A stretch of 64,000 nt of DNA from Serripes groenlandicus (lineage: Eukaryota > Mollusca > Bivalvia > Cardiida > Cardiidae). The stretch lies in the NCBI GenBank assembly GCA_031761405.1, contig JASEVX010000007.1:29042859-29106858 (forward strand), written 5' to 3'. The notes under the pieces are model-generated. The model saw only the letters and a program-made list of their open reading frames with translations, was not told the DNA's origin and searched no databases. Shown piece by piece: positions 13,701 to 24,708 of this stretch. Made by a program: the position numbers and the translations under genes. Position 1 is the stretch's first letter. Each line of letters begins with the position of its first letter.

Positions 13701-13800
13701 TTATATGTAGGAGTATCATACATTAATTGTGAGAATTTGTATCAGTTCGAGACCTGTGTCTTTATATGTAGGAGTATCATACATTAATTGTGAGGATTTG
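7735..13800. repeat. Satellite of mixed 47 bp and 61 bp units, about 6 kb
   Basis: Every unit has the core GTGAGGATTTGTATTAGTTC GGGACCTGTG and ends ATCATACATTAAT. The long form has 14 extra bases (GTCTTTATATGTAG region) in the middle and the short form lacks them, giving periods of 61 and 47 bp. Both forms alternate irregularly over about 6 kb. A block of exactly 1000 bp (about 8190-9190) is repeated at about 9190-10190 with only a few changes (for example CCTGTGAG at 8907 against CCTCTGAG at 9907). A second long repeat with an offset of 944 bp links about 11300-11530 to about 12250-12470. One short plus one long unit equals 108 bp, a multiple of three, which explains spurious open frames such as the one at 13434-13787. 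Confidence 0.95.
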
Positions 13801-13819
13801 ACCTTGGGATTAAAAATGA

Positions 13820-14042
13820 CACACAGGAAAGAGGTAACAGTTGTGCCTATGTATGTCCGTTATTTGTTTGAAAAGAGAGACAGAAAGGAGGTTAAAAGTG
13901 TGTCTATGTATGCCCATTATTTGTTTGAAATGAGAGACAGAAAGGAGGTTAGAGTTGTGTCTATGTATGTCCGTTATTTGTTTGAAATGAGAGACAAAAA
14001 GGAGGTTACAGTTGTGTCTATGTACGTGCGGTATTTGTTTCA
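13820..14042. repeat. 57 bp tandem repeat, about 4 units, at the satellite edge
   Basis: Units of 57 bp with the core GGAGGTTANAGTTGTGTCTA recur at about 13830, 13887, 13944 and 14001. The period is a multiple of three, so a + frame reads a 19-residue repeat with the words KEVTVV, MYVRYLFE and MRDRK. It lies immediately after the 47/61 bp satellite, and the open frame runs in from it. There is no start codon outside the satellite, no splice signal I trust and no known domain, so I do not call a gene. Confidence 0.8.
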
Positions 14043-14384
14043 ACTGTTTTACACCGTATCTGTTACCTCCTATTCTTTTTTAACTATTTTGACACATCAG
14101 TAGCAGACAACTTTTGAGAACACTGCAATATCTCTTTTGGCCACAATGCCTTCTTTCAACTATATTCAACGCTTATACTTTCATACATACACTTATGGAA
14201 TGTTTTCACTTTTTTTGCCCATATAAATATTGTTATAGACATTTACTGCAGTTTTGTTTAAAGTAAGAAAGGTTTTAAAACATACACTTCTATATTTAAT
14301 GTATGTACGTGTGCATATCAACCGATCGCGTTAGCACGAGTTGTTGTTCGGTTAACACATTTTACGACAAACGGAAATCACAAT

Positions 14385-14690
14385 TTATTGGTTGGGGTAT
14401 AACGCCGTTTTCAACAATATTTCAGTCATATCACAGCGGTTAGTTCACGCACTCATGTGATTCCTGGCTTTCCCACACCAGAACTCCACACAACATTATT
14501 TCCAAGCAACTGGCTATTTTTCAACATACATTGTATACTGTTAGCCAATTGGTGGAAAACGCATGACGCTTGTCAAAATTACTTTTTCAAACGTTGATGA
14601 TAATAGTGGCCGAACTAGGGTTCGAACTCACAACCACTGGATTGACAGCCTGCGCCGCTACTGAGCTACCGGGATGGGCACGAATGGAAA
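14385..14690 (-). mobile_element. tRNA-derived SINE, full length
   Basis: On the - strand the element starts at about 14690 with a tRNA-like head carrying A-box-like TAGCTCAGTAGCGG and B-box GGTTCGAACC. It continues through a central part (CCACCAATTGGCTAACA) and ends with TGATATGACTGAAATATTG and TTGAAAACGGCGTTATA near 14385. RNA polymerase III boxes in the head and a conserved 3' domain are the hallmarks of tRNA-derived SINEs. It is the best-preserved member here and serves as reference for the other copies. Confidence 0.85.
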
Positions 14691-14869
14691 TAATATGAAC
14701 TCTTAATTGTGTGGGGCTTTTTTCAAGATTCTGTACCGTTTCGATCGATTTTGAACTATGAGATTTTTTCAATTGATACCTTATAGTTAATAGTCGCGTT
14801 CTTAAGGTGGAATTATACCTCGTCGTTTTTGACGTCAAAACGTATGTTTTTAAATAATGATAATGTGGT

Positions 14870-15030
14870 TAAAAATATCACCATTACTTTCTCGTTTGAA
14901 GTGGTATTCGGACGGCTGACAATAGGGAATACAATTACCTGCGTGCTGATATCAATTCTATACAACTGACATGACACATTAGATAACTAAATGCGAATTA
15001 AAAAGAAAGTTTAGCAAAAATATTTTAAAA
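14870..15030. repeat. Interspersed repeat, inverted copy of about 49120-49290
   Basis: The segment with GAAGTGGTATTCGGA, GAATACAATTACCTGCGTGC and AACTAAATGCGAATTAAA matches the reverse complement of 49120-49290 word by word. In the 49 kb copy it overlaps a coding-like remnant, so both probably derive from one transposon-related sequence. Confidence 0.7.
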
Positions 15031-15764
15031 GTAACAAGATTATTTTTAATTTAGGACACGTGTTTGTCTACCACTTGCCAAACATTTCAAGAATATCTAT
15101 CGAGGCGATTTTTAATAAATCACAATGTCGTTAAACGTCGGTCGCGCTTCGGAACGTACGCTGTATTATATGCATAATATATAGATTGATATTCATCCAG
15201 GGTAATAACATTAACACACATTTAATCATCAATTTCAATCGTTTAAGTAATCTACCCCTTTATACATGTACTAAATGGTAGGTTGTATTTATTTGCCCAC
15301 TTTAAAGGTTCAAAGTAGCTACGGTATTACAGTATACTTAAAATTGGAAGTTGAATATAATTCAGAATTGAAAACAAAGGAGAATGAGCTCATCTTGAGC
15401 TATTTCTTCCTTTTTCAATTTTATTTATCAAATGTTGTCTGCTACTAAGGCGTCAGATATCGTTTGCACAAGGGAAAGTGCTATATGACTATAATGCTTG
15501 GTAAATGTACATTCTAAAAACTGATTGTCAGGTGTCATTGCAACATGTAAGGTCTAACACTGCACGTGTATTCTCGACATCCTTGCTCACCAGAAAACTT
15601 TAAAAACATTGAGAAAAAAGGGGAACATTTCTTGCAACGCGCAATTTCTTCTTTTCACTAATATATACAAAAGTATAGTTACAATTCTCTAGGCTTTTAA
15701 AAATGTCCACTTTTTTATTAAAGTAGAAATCTTTAAATATGTATGACATTTTAAGCTTATCAGT
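15031..15764. other. Non-coding stretch
   Basis: No open frame, repeat array or RNA gene recognised. Confidence 0.5.
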
Positions 15765-16138
15765 TTAACCCTTTCCCATGTACAGACACATTCTGACGCC
15801 TCTGCAGCGGATGCCTTTTGAAAACATTGTGCCAAAAGGAGAAAGTGCTCAAATGATATTTTGTTTCACTTAACTCTTTCACTGCCGAATTTCACATGAT
15901 CGACTCTTTCGAACATTGTACCACTTCATTTTACATCCAACATGAAATTTGGTAAAATGTAATGCCTAAGTGGCTAACAATGCAGATTTCAGGAGAGACA
16001 GCTTGTTGTGATCTGTCTCACCTGAATATGCATTGTTTAAAAAATCCTATAACTGCCTTTGACAGAGAAAGGGTTAATTTTGTCAATGTGTTTTGAAAGT
16101 TGTCTGTAGCAGTGTTTTTGTATATAGGAAAGGGTTAA
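15765..16138. mobile_element. TTAA-flanked MITE, interrupted by another MITE
   Basis: Begins TTAACCCTTTCCCATGTA and ends TATAGGAAAGGGTTAA, the same family as 7312-7528, with the arm GATGCCTTTTGAAAACATTG on the left and TTTTGAAAGTTGTCTG on the right. The middle is split by a second TTAA-bounded element at 15870-16077. Without it the remaining sequence reads as one ordinary copy. Confidence 0.75.
15870..16077. mobile_element. Nested TTAA-flanked MITE, second family
   Basis: Starts TTAACTCTTTCACTGCCG and ends GACAGAGAAAGGGTTAA. The termini resemble the CCCTTT-plus-TGCC ends common in piggyBac-like elements and both sides carry TTAA, the usual piggyBac target duplication. It contains a hairpin at 15978-16034 (CAATGCAGATTTCAGG against CCTGAATATGCATTG) that is also found at 59820-59877. 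Confidence 0.75.
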
Positions 16139-16149
16139 CAGCAATGGGT

Positions 16150-18260
16150 AGACTTAGCTATGGTTGTGTCAACACCTAGTTTATCAGCTAATATGTAAAC
16201 CACTTAAAGTGGACTCGTCAACATCTAGTTTATCAGCTAATTTGTAAACCACTTACAGTGAACTCGTCAAGATCTAGTTTATCAGCTAATATGTAAACCA
16301 CTAACAGTGGACTATGCTATGGTTCTGTCAACATCAAGTTTATCAGCTAATATGTAAACCACTTAAAGTGGACTCGTCAACATCTAGTTTATCAGCTTAT
16401 ATGTAAACCACTCACAGTGGACTCGCCAACATCTAGTTTATCCGCTCATATGTAAACCACTAACAATGGACTATGCTATGGTTATGTCAACATCTAGTTT
16501 ATCAGCTAATCTGTAAACCAAGTAAAATGGACTCGTCAACATCTAGTTTATCAGCCAATATGAAAACAACTTACAGTGGACTTGTCATCATCTAGTTTAC
16601 CAGCTAATCTGTAAATCAAGTAAAGCGGATTCGTCAACATCTAGTTTATCAGCTAATATGTAAATCACTAACACTGGTCTCGTCAACATCTAGTTTATCA
16701 GCCAATGTGTACACCGCTAACAGTGGACCATACTGTGGTTGTGTCAACATCTAGTTTATCAGCTAATATGTAAACCACTTAATGTGGACTCGTCAACATC
16801 AAGTTTATCAGCATATACGTAAACCACTTTTACTGGTCTCGTCAACATCTAGTAGGTCAGCTAATTAGTAAACCACTTACAGTCGACTTTTCAACATCTA
16901 GTTAATCAGCATATATAAAAAACCACTTACAGTCGACTCGTCCACATCTTGTTTATCAGCATATATGAAAAACTACTTACAGTCGAGTCGTCAAATATCT
17001 AGTCTATCAGCAAATATGTAAACCACTTAAATTAACTCGTCAACATCTAGTTTATCAGCTAATTAGTAAACCACTTACAGTCGACTCGTCAACATCTAGT
17101 TTATCAGAATATATGTAAATCACTTACACTGGTCTCGTCAACATCTAGTTTATCAGCATAAATGTAAACCACTTACAGTGGTATCGTCAACATCTAGTTT
17201 ATCAGCTTATATGTAAACCGTTAACATTTATTTAATCAGCTAATATATAAACCACTTACAGTGGATTCGACAACATATAGTTGATCAGCTAATATGTAAA
17301 GCACTAACACTGGTCTCGTCAACATCTAGTTATCAGCCAATGTGTACACCGCTAACAGTGGACCATACTATGGTTGTGTCAGCATCTAGTTTATCAGCTA
17401 ATATGTAAACCACTTAAAGTGGACTCGTCAACATCAAATTTATCAGCATATACGTAAACCACTTTCACTGGTCTCGTCAACATCTAGTAGGTCAGCTAAT
17501 TAGTAAACTACTTACAGTCGACTTGTCAAAATCTAATTTATCAGCATATATGAAAAACCACTTACAGTCGACTCGTCAACATCTTGTTTATCATCATATA
17601 TGAAAAACTACTTACAGTCGACTCGTCAAATATCTAGTTTATCAGCTAATATGTAAACCATTCACAGTGGACTCTTCAACATCTAGTTTATCAGCTTATA
17701 TGTTAACCACTAATTGTAGACTATGCTATGGTTGTGTCAACATCTAGTTTATCAGCTAATATGTAATCCACTTACAGTGGTCAAGTCAACATCTAGTTTA
17801 TCAGCTAATATGTAATCCACTTACAGTGGTCAAGTCAACATCTAGTTTATCAGCTAATATGTAAACCACTTACAGTGGACTTGTCAACATCTAGTCAGCT
17901 AATATGTAAACCACTTAAACCTGTCTCGTCAACATCTAGTGTTTCAGCTAATTATTAAACCACTTACAGTCGACTCGTCAACATCTAGTTTATCAGCATA
18001 TATGTAAATCACTTACACTGGTCTCGTCAACATCTAGTCAACATCTAGTTTATCAGCATAAATGTAAACCACTTACAGTGGTATCGTCAACATCTAGTTT
18101 ATTAGCTGATATGTAAACCGTTAACATTTATTTAATCAGCTAATATATAAACCACTAACAGTGGATTCGACAACATCTAGTTGATCAGCTAATATGTAAA
18201 CCACTTACAGTGGACTCGTCAACATCTAGTTTATCAGCTAATATGTAAACCACTTACAGT
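16150..18260. repeat. 49 bp satellite, about 40 degenerate units
   Basis: Unit core: GTCAACATCTAGTTTATCAG followed by CTAATATGTAAACCACTTACAGTGGACTC, 49 bp. Some units carry about 15 extra bases (TATGCTATGGTTGT). A short array of the same unit lies at 50205-50405. Both arrays end in the same unique sequence, GTGGATTCGTGATAACTCGA then ATGAATTAATTCGA, so the two loci share a duplicated flank. Confidence 0.93.
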
Positions 18261-18496
18261 GGATTCGTGATAACTCGAACATGAATTAATTCGATTGTAT
18301 CGTGAAATGGAAAACTTCCTTTGTCTATTTCGAAGCAATAAAACGATCTCATTATAGTATTGTCGACAACTTGTAAGATATTTCTGAATTATTCTCATGA
18401 ATATTCTTTTAATTTCTGTTTGCAAAATGTCATAAAATGATGTCCCAAATGATAATAATGATGGTTTTGATTGTTGTGTATTTAAAAACATAGAAT

Positions 18497-18560
18497 GGGT
18501 TGGTTTTTATGAGGGATTACGCCGTTTCGACATTAATTCAGTCATATAACTGCAACAGAA
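18497..18560 (-). mobile_element. SINE tail fragment
   Basis: GGGATTACGCCGTTTCGACA followed by TTAATTCAGTCATATAAC is the reverse complement of the SINE 3' domain seen at 14385-14690. The head is missing. Confidence 0.65.
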
Positions 18561-18599
18561 CACATTATCCTGTTCAACAAACCAGTACTAGGGTAGGAC

Positions 18600-19160
18600 A
18601 ATTTAATAGGATGTATATATTAATGAAGCATATACACGTTAGAAAATTTAGTTTACATTTCGTTTTTTTGTTTATCTAATAAAGAATATGCAAATTTAAT
18701 GTTGACATGGATGTCGGGAAAGGCTAGCGCCGCATGTGTAATAAATGCTGAATACATACTGTAGTATTTATATGACATTTAAACATCATTGTGTTTGGAA
18801 GAGTTCAGTTCTACTTTCTAGGGTTGAAAAGCTTATATTTAGTACACGAACAGCTCTTTGGATATTTTAGAACTGCTTTCAGTCGAATTTATTACATAAA
18901 ATGGTGGACAGCAATTGATTATATGGAAAGCGCGAATCGTCTGCCATTGCCTTCAGCAATTAGACAGCTCGACTCAATGTAGAAAACTGAACTCGTACAA
19001 CATGATGACAGAGACACTCACACCGTACAATTAAACAACACTTCAACACGAGATAAACTTTGATTCAACTGATTCTAATATAACTCTTCAAGATGGAGGT
19101 ACGTAGAAAAAGCTTCGTTTGATCTTTGTCTAGAGACGATTTTTCTTCATAAATTATAAT
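18600..19160 (+). pseudogene. Duplicated 5' end of the SLC22-like transporter (upstream region plus exon 1)
   Basis: This region matches 52105-53460 over its length. Shared blocks include TGTTTGGAAGAGTTCAGTTC, CGCGAATCGTCTGCC, TGCCTTCAGCAATTAGACAG and GATTCTAATATAACTCTTC. At 19093-19098 it keeps ATG GAG directly followed by the donor GTACGTAG, the same two-codon first exon as the intact gene at 53401. Homology stops at about 19155, and a decayed LINE starts at 19302, so no exon 2 follows. It is either a dead promoter fragment or the 5' remnant of a paralogue whose 3' half may be the - strand copy at 30893-34726. The upstream part could still bind regulators; that is inference. Confidence 0.75.
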
Positions 19161-19301
19161 GAATATGATGATGATTATTATAATGATAATCGTTATGATA
19201 ACCACGACAAGTATTCTAAATACTTACTTTCCTACTAGTACATATATATGTTACTTATGTGTCATACAATTTTATTTTATGTATTTATGAATTATTTTAG
19301 C

Positions 19302-22300
19302 ATGTCAACCTGGAATGCAACTGGCTTATGTCTAGTAGCCTGTATTTAGGCGAAATATTACGTTTACATAATATTGATGTGTGTGGTATTTCTGAAACCT
19401 GGCTATAACCTTGGGACGGCCATTTCATAAATACCATTCATACCGACTATACAGGTATAAGTGCATCTGCACTTGACTATACAACGAACGGTGTTAACAG
19501 TAGAAACGTCAGAAAAGGCGGGGTTTCTCTTTTATGGAAAACATCGATGAACTCAAATATACAGGTTTTAGATATTGAGGATGATCGTATTGTAGGAATA
19601 TGTTTGCAGTATGATGCTAACTAACACTTGTTATTTTATTTTTCAAATCTATATACCTAGCAGTAATCATAGTTATGAGTATTTTGTTGGATACATGGAC
19701 AAAATGCACGATATTTACAATTCATATTCTAACTATGGAAGTCTTCATAATGGGTGATTTAACGCGCATTTGAATGGCACTTTGTATATTAAGCCATTAG
19801 ATTAACGTAGTCACTGTTTGCTAGAGATTATGAAAACACATTGTCTTGACTCTGATGCAGTTTTGCCGATATGCTCAGGTGCATCATCTTCATGTGTATC
19901 ATATGACCTCAAAAATCAATCACTAATAGATCATATTTTATTACCACTCCATATGATTGATACTGTTGTTTCATGTAATATTTTTAATAATAATTGCCTT
20001 AATGTTTCAAATCACAGGCCTGTAATGGTGGAATTGAAATTGCCCAATAGTAATTTATCTCATGCAGAAGATATGTCATTACGCATTAAGTGGAAATGTG
20101 TCAATGACTCGCAAATAAAACTTTTTGAGCAATATTTGAATGAGCAATTAATGGATAGCTCGATGAAATTTGACATGCTTATTAATAAGGATAATTGTAA
20201 AACTATCATTGCAGATATATATGACAAGTTATATAACCTGATACAATGTATTTACTGTATCAAAGTATAGAAAGTATCTAAAACCATTTTGGAATGCTGA
20301 ACTGAAAAACTTACATTATATTATGCGTGTGAAGGGCGAACAATGGGAAAACTAAAGATGTAGAAAATGGTCAGTTTAATGAATATAAGGAGGCAAAGCG
20401 AATATTCAGACATAAATATAGATTTTATACAGACAAATTATTTTTGCTCCCTTAATGATGACTTAGATAAAGCAGCCGACTTAGATCCGGGCACATTTTG
20501 GAGACTATACGGTAATAGAACGGGAAAATGAGGTACACAAGCATATCAGGGAGCTATGATATTTAACAAATCCGGGAGAAATAGCTAAACAATGGGGTGT
20601 ATTTTTCAGTATTTATACTTTTAGATCCGATCCAGTTATGGTCGATAATTCTTTCATCGAAAAAATAGACGAAAATGCGGCAAAAGCTTTTCTAATGCCG
20701 TCTCTACACTGAGCAAAAATAAAGCATGTTCATATGATTGTATTTATAATGAATATGTTATATGAGGGTAAAGCGCTTCACTCTTCTTTTTTGCTGAAAT
20801 TGTACAATTACATGTTTAAATTTTCCTATATTCGTAAAAGAATGAAATTTGGTCTTATTGTTAAACTGTTTAAGGTGGAAAAAAGAGGAAGGATGACCCA
20901 AACAAGTATAGAGCTATGACTCTGTCGTCTGCTTTTTTAAAACTATACGAGGCCTTACTTTTAGATGTTGTCAAATCAGATATCAATTTCAGCTTAAACC
21001 CTTACCAGTTTGGATTTCAAAAGGGTGTGAGCTGTACAATGACATCCTTTTTACTGAAAGAATGTATCTGTCATGCAAGAGACTCTGGAAGCAAACTGTA
21101 TGCCTGCTTCTTAGACATTACAAAAGCATTCGATAAAGTTTGGCACAATGGACTGTTCCATAAACTGCATGAAATGGGAGTAGGTACTGCTACCCTCAAG
21201 TCTGTAATTAGTTTGTAAGATGAGTCTGAATCATATGTTCTGTTCAGAGGATATAACTCAGATCCATTTAACGTGACGGTCGGGACCAGACAAGGGGGGT
21301 TGAGTTCACCATTGTTCTACCTTTGTTTTATAAATGAACTACTCTGTACATTATATAATAGTCGGTACTGTTTTGTCATGCAGGATACTAATATACCATG
21401 TATTACCTCAGCTGATGATATGGTTTTACTCAGTTTGTCAAAGAAATGTCTTGATCAATTATTAAATATTTGTCATTTATATTCTAAAAAGTGGCTATTC
21501 GAGTATAATCCACAAAAATGTTCTGTCATTGTTTTTTATTGAAAGCAAATGATTATTCAAATTCTACTAGAAAATGGTCAATCGGATGCCAAACTATACA
21601 TGCAACTGTAAACTATACTCACTTAGGTGTTGTTTGCAATAAGTACATGTCTAATGCCGAAATTGTTAAAGATATCTGTTCAAAGATTAGAGGATCATTC
21701 ATGTCTCTATTTAGAATTGGTCTGAATGAAAAAGGGTTTAACCCCTTTAGATGTAAAAAGCTGTATGACACCATAGTTCTTTCTGGGGGACTTTTTGGGA
21801 GTGAAATACTCTTCTCTTTAAAATCATCAGAATTGCTACAGCTAGAAAAATGTCATAGATTTTGCTTAAAAAGAATTCAAGGCATAGACAAATTTGCAAG
21901 AACTGATATTGTCTTAGGCATGTTACAAATGTTAAATATGGAATGCATTATTGATAAACGTAAGTTAAACTAGTTTGGTCAACTCTGCATTCTGAATCCT
22001 AATAACATTATTAAGGTATTTTTTATAAAACCGCTGTGTAGTTTCTGCTTGTCAAACAGTACCCAGTCTGAATATTTTTCAGATATTTTCTTCATACTTA
22101 AAAAAAATGGGCTTACTAATTATTTGTTTTCTTATTACAACGATGGTATATATCCAAAACGTCTGAAATGGAAAAGTACAATAAAACAGACTGTTAATGC
22201 ATGTTTCACTGAGCACTGTTCGTATAGAGTTAACAGTGATCCAGACCTTTACTTATTTGCCAAAATTCATCCTGCTTTCTCTGAAAGCATATTTTGGCAT

Positions 22301-22780
22301 ATAAGTAAATGCAAATACAAATATAAACGACACTACAGAAATATCATTAAAATTATTTCTGCTTTGGGCAGTTATAATGCTAATAAACTATGCAGTAAAT
22401 GTGGGTCTTTTCACAATAATGAAGTTCTACACTACTTAATAGATTGTATCTCTGTACAAAAAATTAGAAGCAAAGCAATGGATGCTTTATTTTACACATA
22501 TGGTATCGAGGCATATACTTATTTCTACTCATCAAGTGATGATATCAAACTATGTATATAACTCGGAGGTCCAATACCAGAGTTTACAGAACTTTTACAT
22601 GTCTGGCATATTGACTTCATAACATCGATGTTATATTACATTGGTCGTATATGGTCAATATTTCATGGCTAAATTTGATGATGGACATTTCATACTGTCC
22701 CATGCCTGAGAAATGCTGTACATGCTATGACAAAATGTGTCAATAGTCTACTTTGATCTGAATTATAGGATGGATTTTCC
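19302..22780 (+). mobile_element. Decayed non-LTR retrotransposon (LINE 1)
   Basis: An apurinic-endonuclease-like domain opens at ATG 19302 with STWNATGL, GEILRLHNIDVCGISETWL and a stop. It is broken further: MGD at 19750 is followed by a frameshift where DFNAHLNG is expected, and then the frame at 19818-20270 with the VSNHRPVMVELKLP end of the domain. The reverse transcriptase follows at 20880-21540, and 21518-22561 codes for the C-terminal part with a CSKCGSFHNNEVLHYLIDC zinc-ribbon-like motif. At least five stops or frameshifts separate the pieces, so it cannot make a full protein. The 3' untranslated part probably runs to about 22780. I cannot name the clade with confidence. Confidence 0.88.
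20880..21542 (+). pseudogene. Reverse transcriptase domain of LINE 1, broken
   Basis: Two open pieces, 20916-21218 and 21273-21542, are joined by a frame interruption with an in-frame TAA at 21216. Visible RT motifs: NPYQFGFQKGVSCTM, then the first catalytic Asp in ACFLDITKAFDKVWH, then TRQGGLSSPLFYLCFINELL, then the catalytic box SADDMVLL (a variant of YADD), then KCSVIVF. The catalytic aspartates are kept although the frame is not. In an active element this enzyme copies LINE RNA into the target site. Confidence 0.88.
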
Positions 22781-22789
22781 TCCCCCATT

Positions 22790-23272
22790 CCTACTATGGG
22801 AAAGTAAATACTCATGTTGAGTTGTTACGAAATTGGAAAGTAAAATACTCACGTTTAGTTTTTACGAAATGGGAAAGTAGAATACTCACGTTTAGTTCTT
22901 ACGAAGTGGGAAAGTAAAATACTCACGTTTCGTTGTTACAAAATGGGAAAGTAGAATGCTCAATTTTAGTTATTACGAAATGGGAAAGTAAAATACTCAA
23001 GTTTAGTTGTGACGAAATGGGAAAGTAAAATACTCAAGTTTAGTTGTTACGAAATGGGAAAGTAAAATACTCACATTTAGTTGTTACGAAATGGGAAAGT
23101 AAAATACTCACATTTAGTTGTTACGAAATGGGAAAGCAAAATACTCCGTTTAGGTGTCACGAAATGGGAAAGTAAAATACTCTAGTTTAGTTGTTACGAA
23201 ATGGGAAAGTAAAATACTCACGTTTAGTTGTTACGAAATGGGAAAGTAAATTACTCACGTTTAGTTGTTGCA
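22790..23272. repeat. 37 bp minisatellite, about 12 units
   Basis: Unit core: TTACGAAATGGGAAAGTAAA followed by ATACTCACGTTTAGTTG, 37 bp. The same unit forms an array at 53803-54075 in intron 1 of the transporter gene. It sits just after LINE 1 and just before a SINE and LINE 2. Confidence 0.92.
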
Positions 23273-23461
23273 CCCTATGCATGGTCCTACCACCCACCAA
23301 GTAATACTACTAGATAGAGTAATGGTCATGTGTGTGTCTGGTGTATCTCTGTAAAAATGAGAGACAATTGCCAAAATTTGGACTTGAAGTAAGAGAACGC
23401 ACACCAAATACTGAAATTAGAAAGTTGAAACTTAAATGTTATGGTATTCAGGAGATCGATG

Positions 23462-23648
23462 GACCGCACCGATGGTGAATTGGTTACAGCGTCCGCCTCA
23501 AGTGCAGGAGACCATGGTTCGTTTACCGATCGGGTCATACCAAGGTCTTTATAAATGGTTGTCGTAGTTTCTCTCCTTAAACACCAGGTTTGCGGGGGTA
23601 GTGTAAATGCTAGTGCTTGTGTCAGCATAGGCATCTGTTTATATACCA
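23462..23648 (+). mobile_element. tRNA-derived SINE, different head type
   Basis: The head at 23468-23545 has A-box-like GGTGAATTGGTTACAGCG and B-box-like GGTTCGTTTACC. The body carries GTCATACCAAGGTC and ATGGTTGTCGTAGT, and ends near 23648 where LINE 2 coding sequence begins. It differs in its body from the 14.5 kb SINE. Confidence 0.75.
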
Positions 23649-24708
23649 ACTAAAGATTTGCACGGCAACATAGAAGAATTTTGTGATGTCATTTATCAAC
23701 TCAGAGAAACATGCTTGAAATTCTCTAGTAACAATTATATATTGTTAGTAGGCGATTTCAATGAAACACTAAACCCAGGTTGTAATAGCAGGAGACAGAA
23801 ATACTTACATGACTTTCCTGATGAATTTGAATTCCGACATACCTCTGCTGGCAAAACACTCGTTTCCCCATCTGGCAGTGACTGTACAGAGATTGATTAC
23901 TTTTTACACAATATTTGTGCAGCCTCGGTTATGAGGGAGAAAATAGTGCTAGACGACCTGTATCATAATGTCTCGGCCATCATGCAATTAAAATTGAAAT
24001 ATGTTGGAACAATGAGTTGCCTGTATAGCTAGTAACAATGATAGTTTACCGCATAGAATCAACTGGAAGCACTTCGATACTGATTTATATTCTGCATTGG
24101 TGAATAACGTACTTGAAAGCTTAAAAACTGTTAAAATCGACAGCAATAATATAAGCAATATTCTGAACAGTTTGTGTCATATGATGGAGGATGCAGCCCA
24201 GAAGTCTAGTGGGTCAGGTAGGAAGTTCAAGGGGTAGGGGGGAAATGAACTACTTGTAAAGAGAAATGAAAGCAAAAAACAATTTAGACAACTTTGCCGG
24301 CAAACACTTGCTGATAAAGATTTTGAAAATAAGCCAAACATACTGGAGACTAGGAAATCAGATTTTAAGACATTTCATAAACTGGTAAATACCCAGAGAA
24401 AGAAGGATAACTCATTTATTACTGAACTGCATGTCGGGGGAAAAACAATACACTGAAGAGGGTATATTGTTTGGTTTTAAAGAACATTTTGAAACTTTGG
24501 CGAAGGAGAGTTTCAACGAACTTTTTGACGAGCAGCATCATAATCAGGTTAGTTCTGAAATTGAACACATAACTAAGTTGGTCAGTGGAAGAGAAATTGT
24601 GCTGGTTACACATGTCGAGCTACAAACAGCTATAAATAGTATAAAGAAAGGTCTCCCGATTATTATAATTTTACAATTGAACATATTAAGTGTTCCTGTG
24701 ACGACAAC

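Noticed and set aside
7561..13787. Long open frames across the 47/61 bp satellite (for example 10410-10643, 11752-12012, 13434-13787)
   Set aside because: They follow the repeat, and 47 + 61 is a multiple of three by arithmetic. No start context, splice sites or domain.
14600..14690. tRNA gene candidates (here, and at 23468, 25230, 30436, 33211, 33310, 57540, 60380, 61998, 62100)
   Set aside because: A and B boxes are present but the cloverleaf stems are poor and each is followed by a SINE body and tail, so they are SINE heads.
16150..18260. CRISPR-like regular spacing
   Set aside because: Units are contiguous 49 bp tandem repeats without unique spacers, in a eukaryotic genome.
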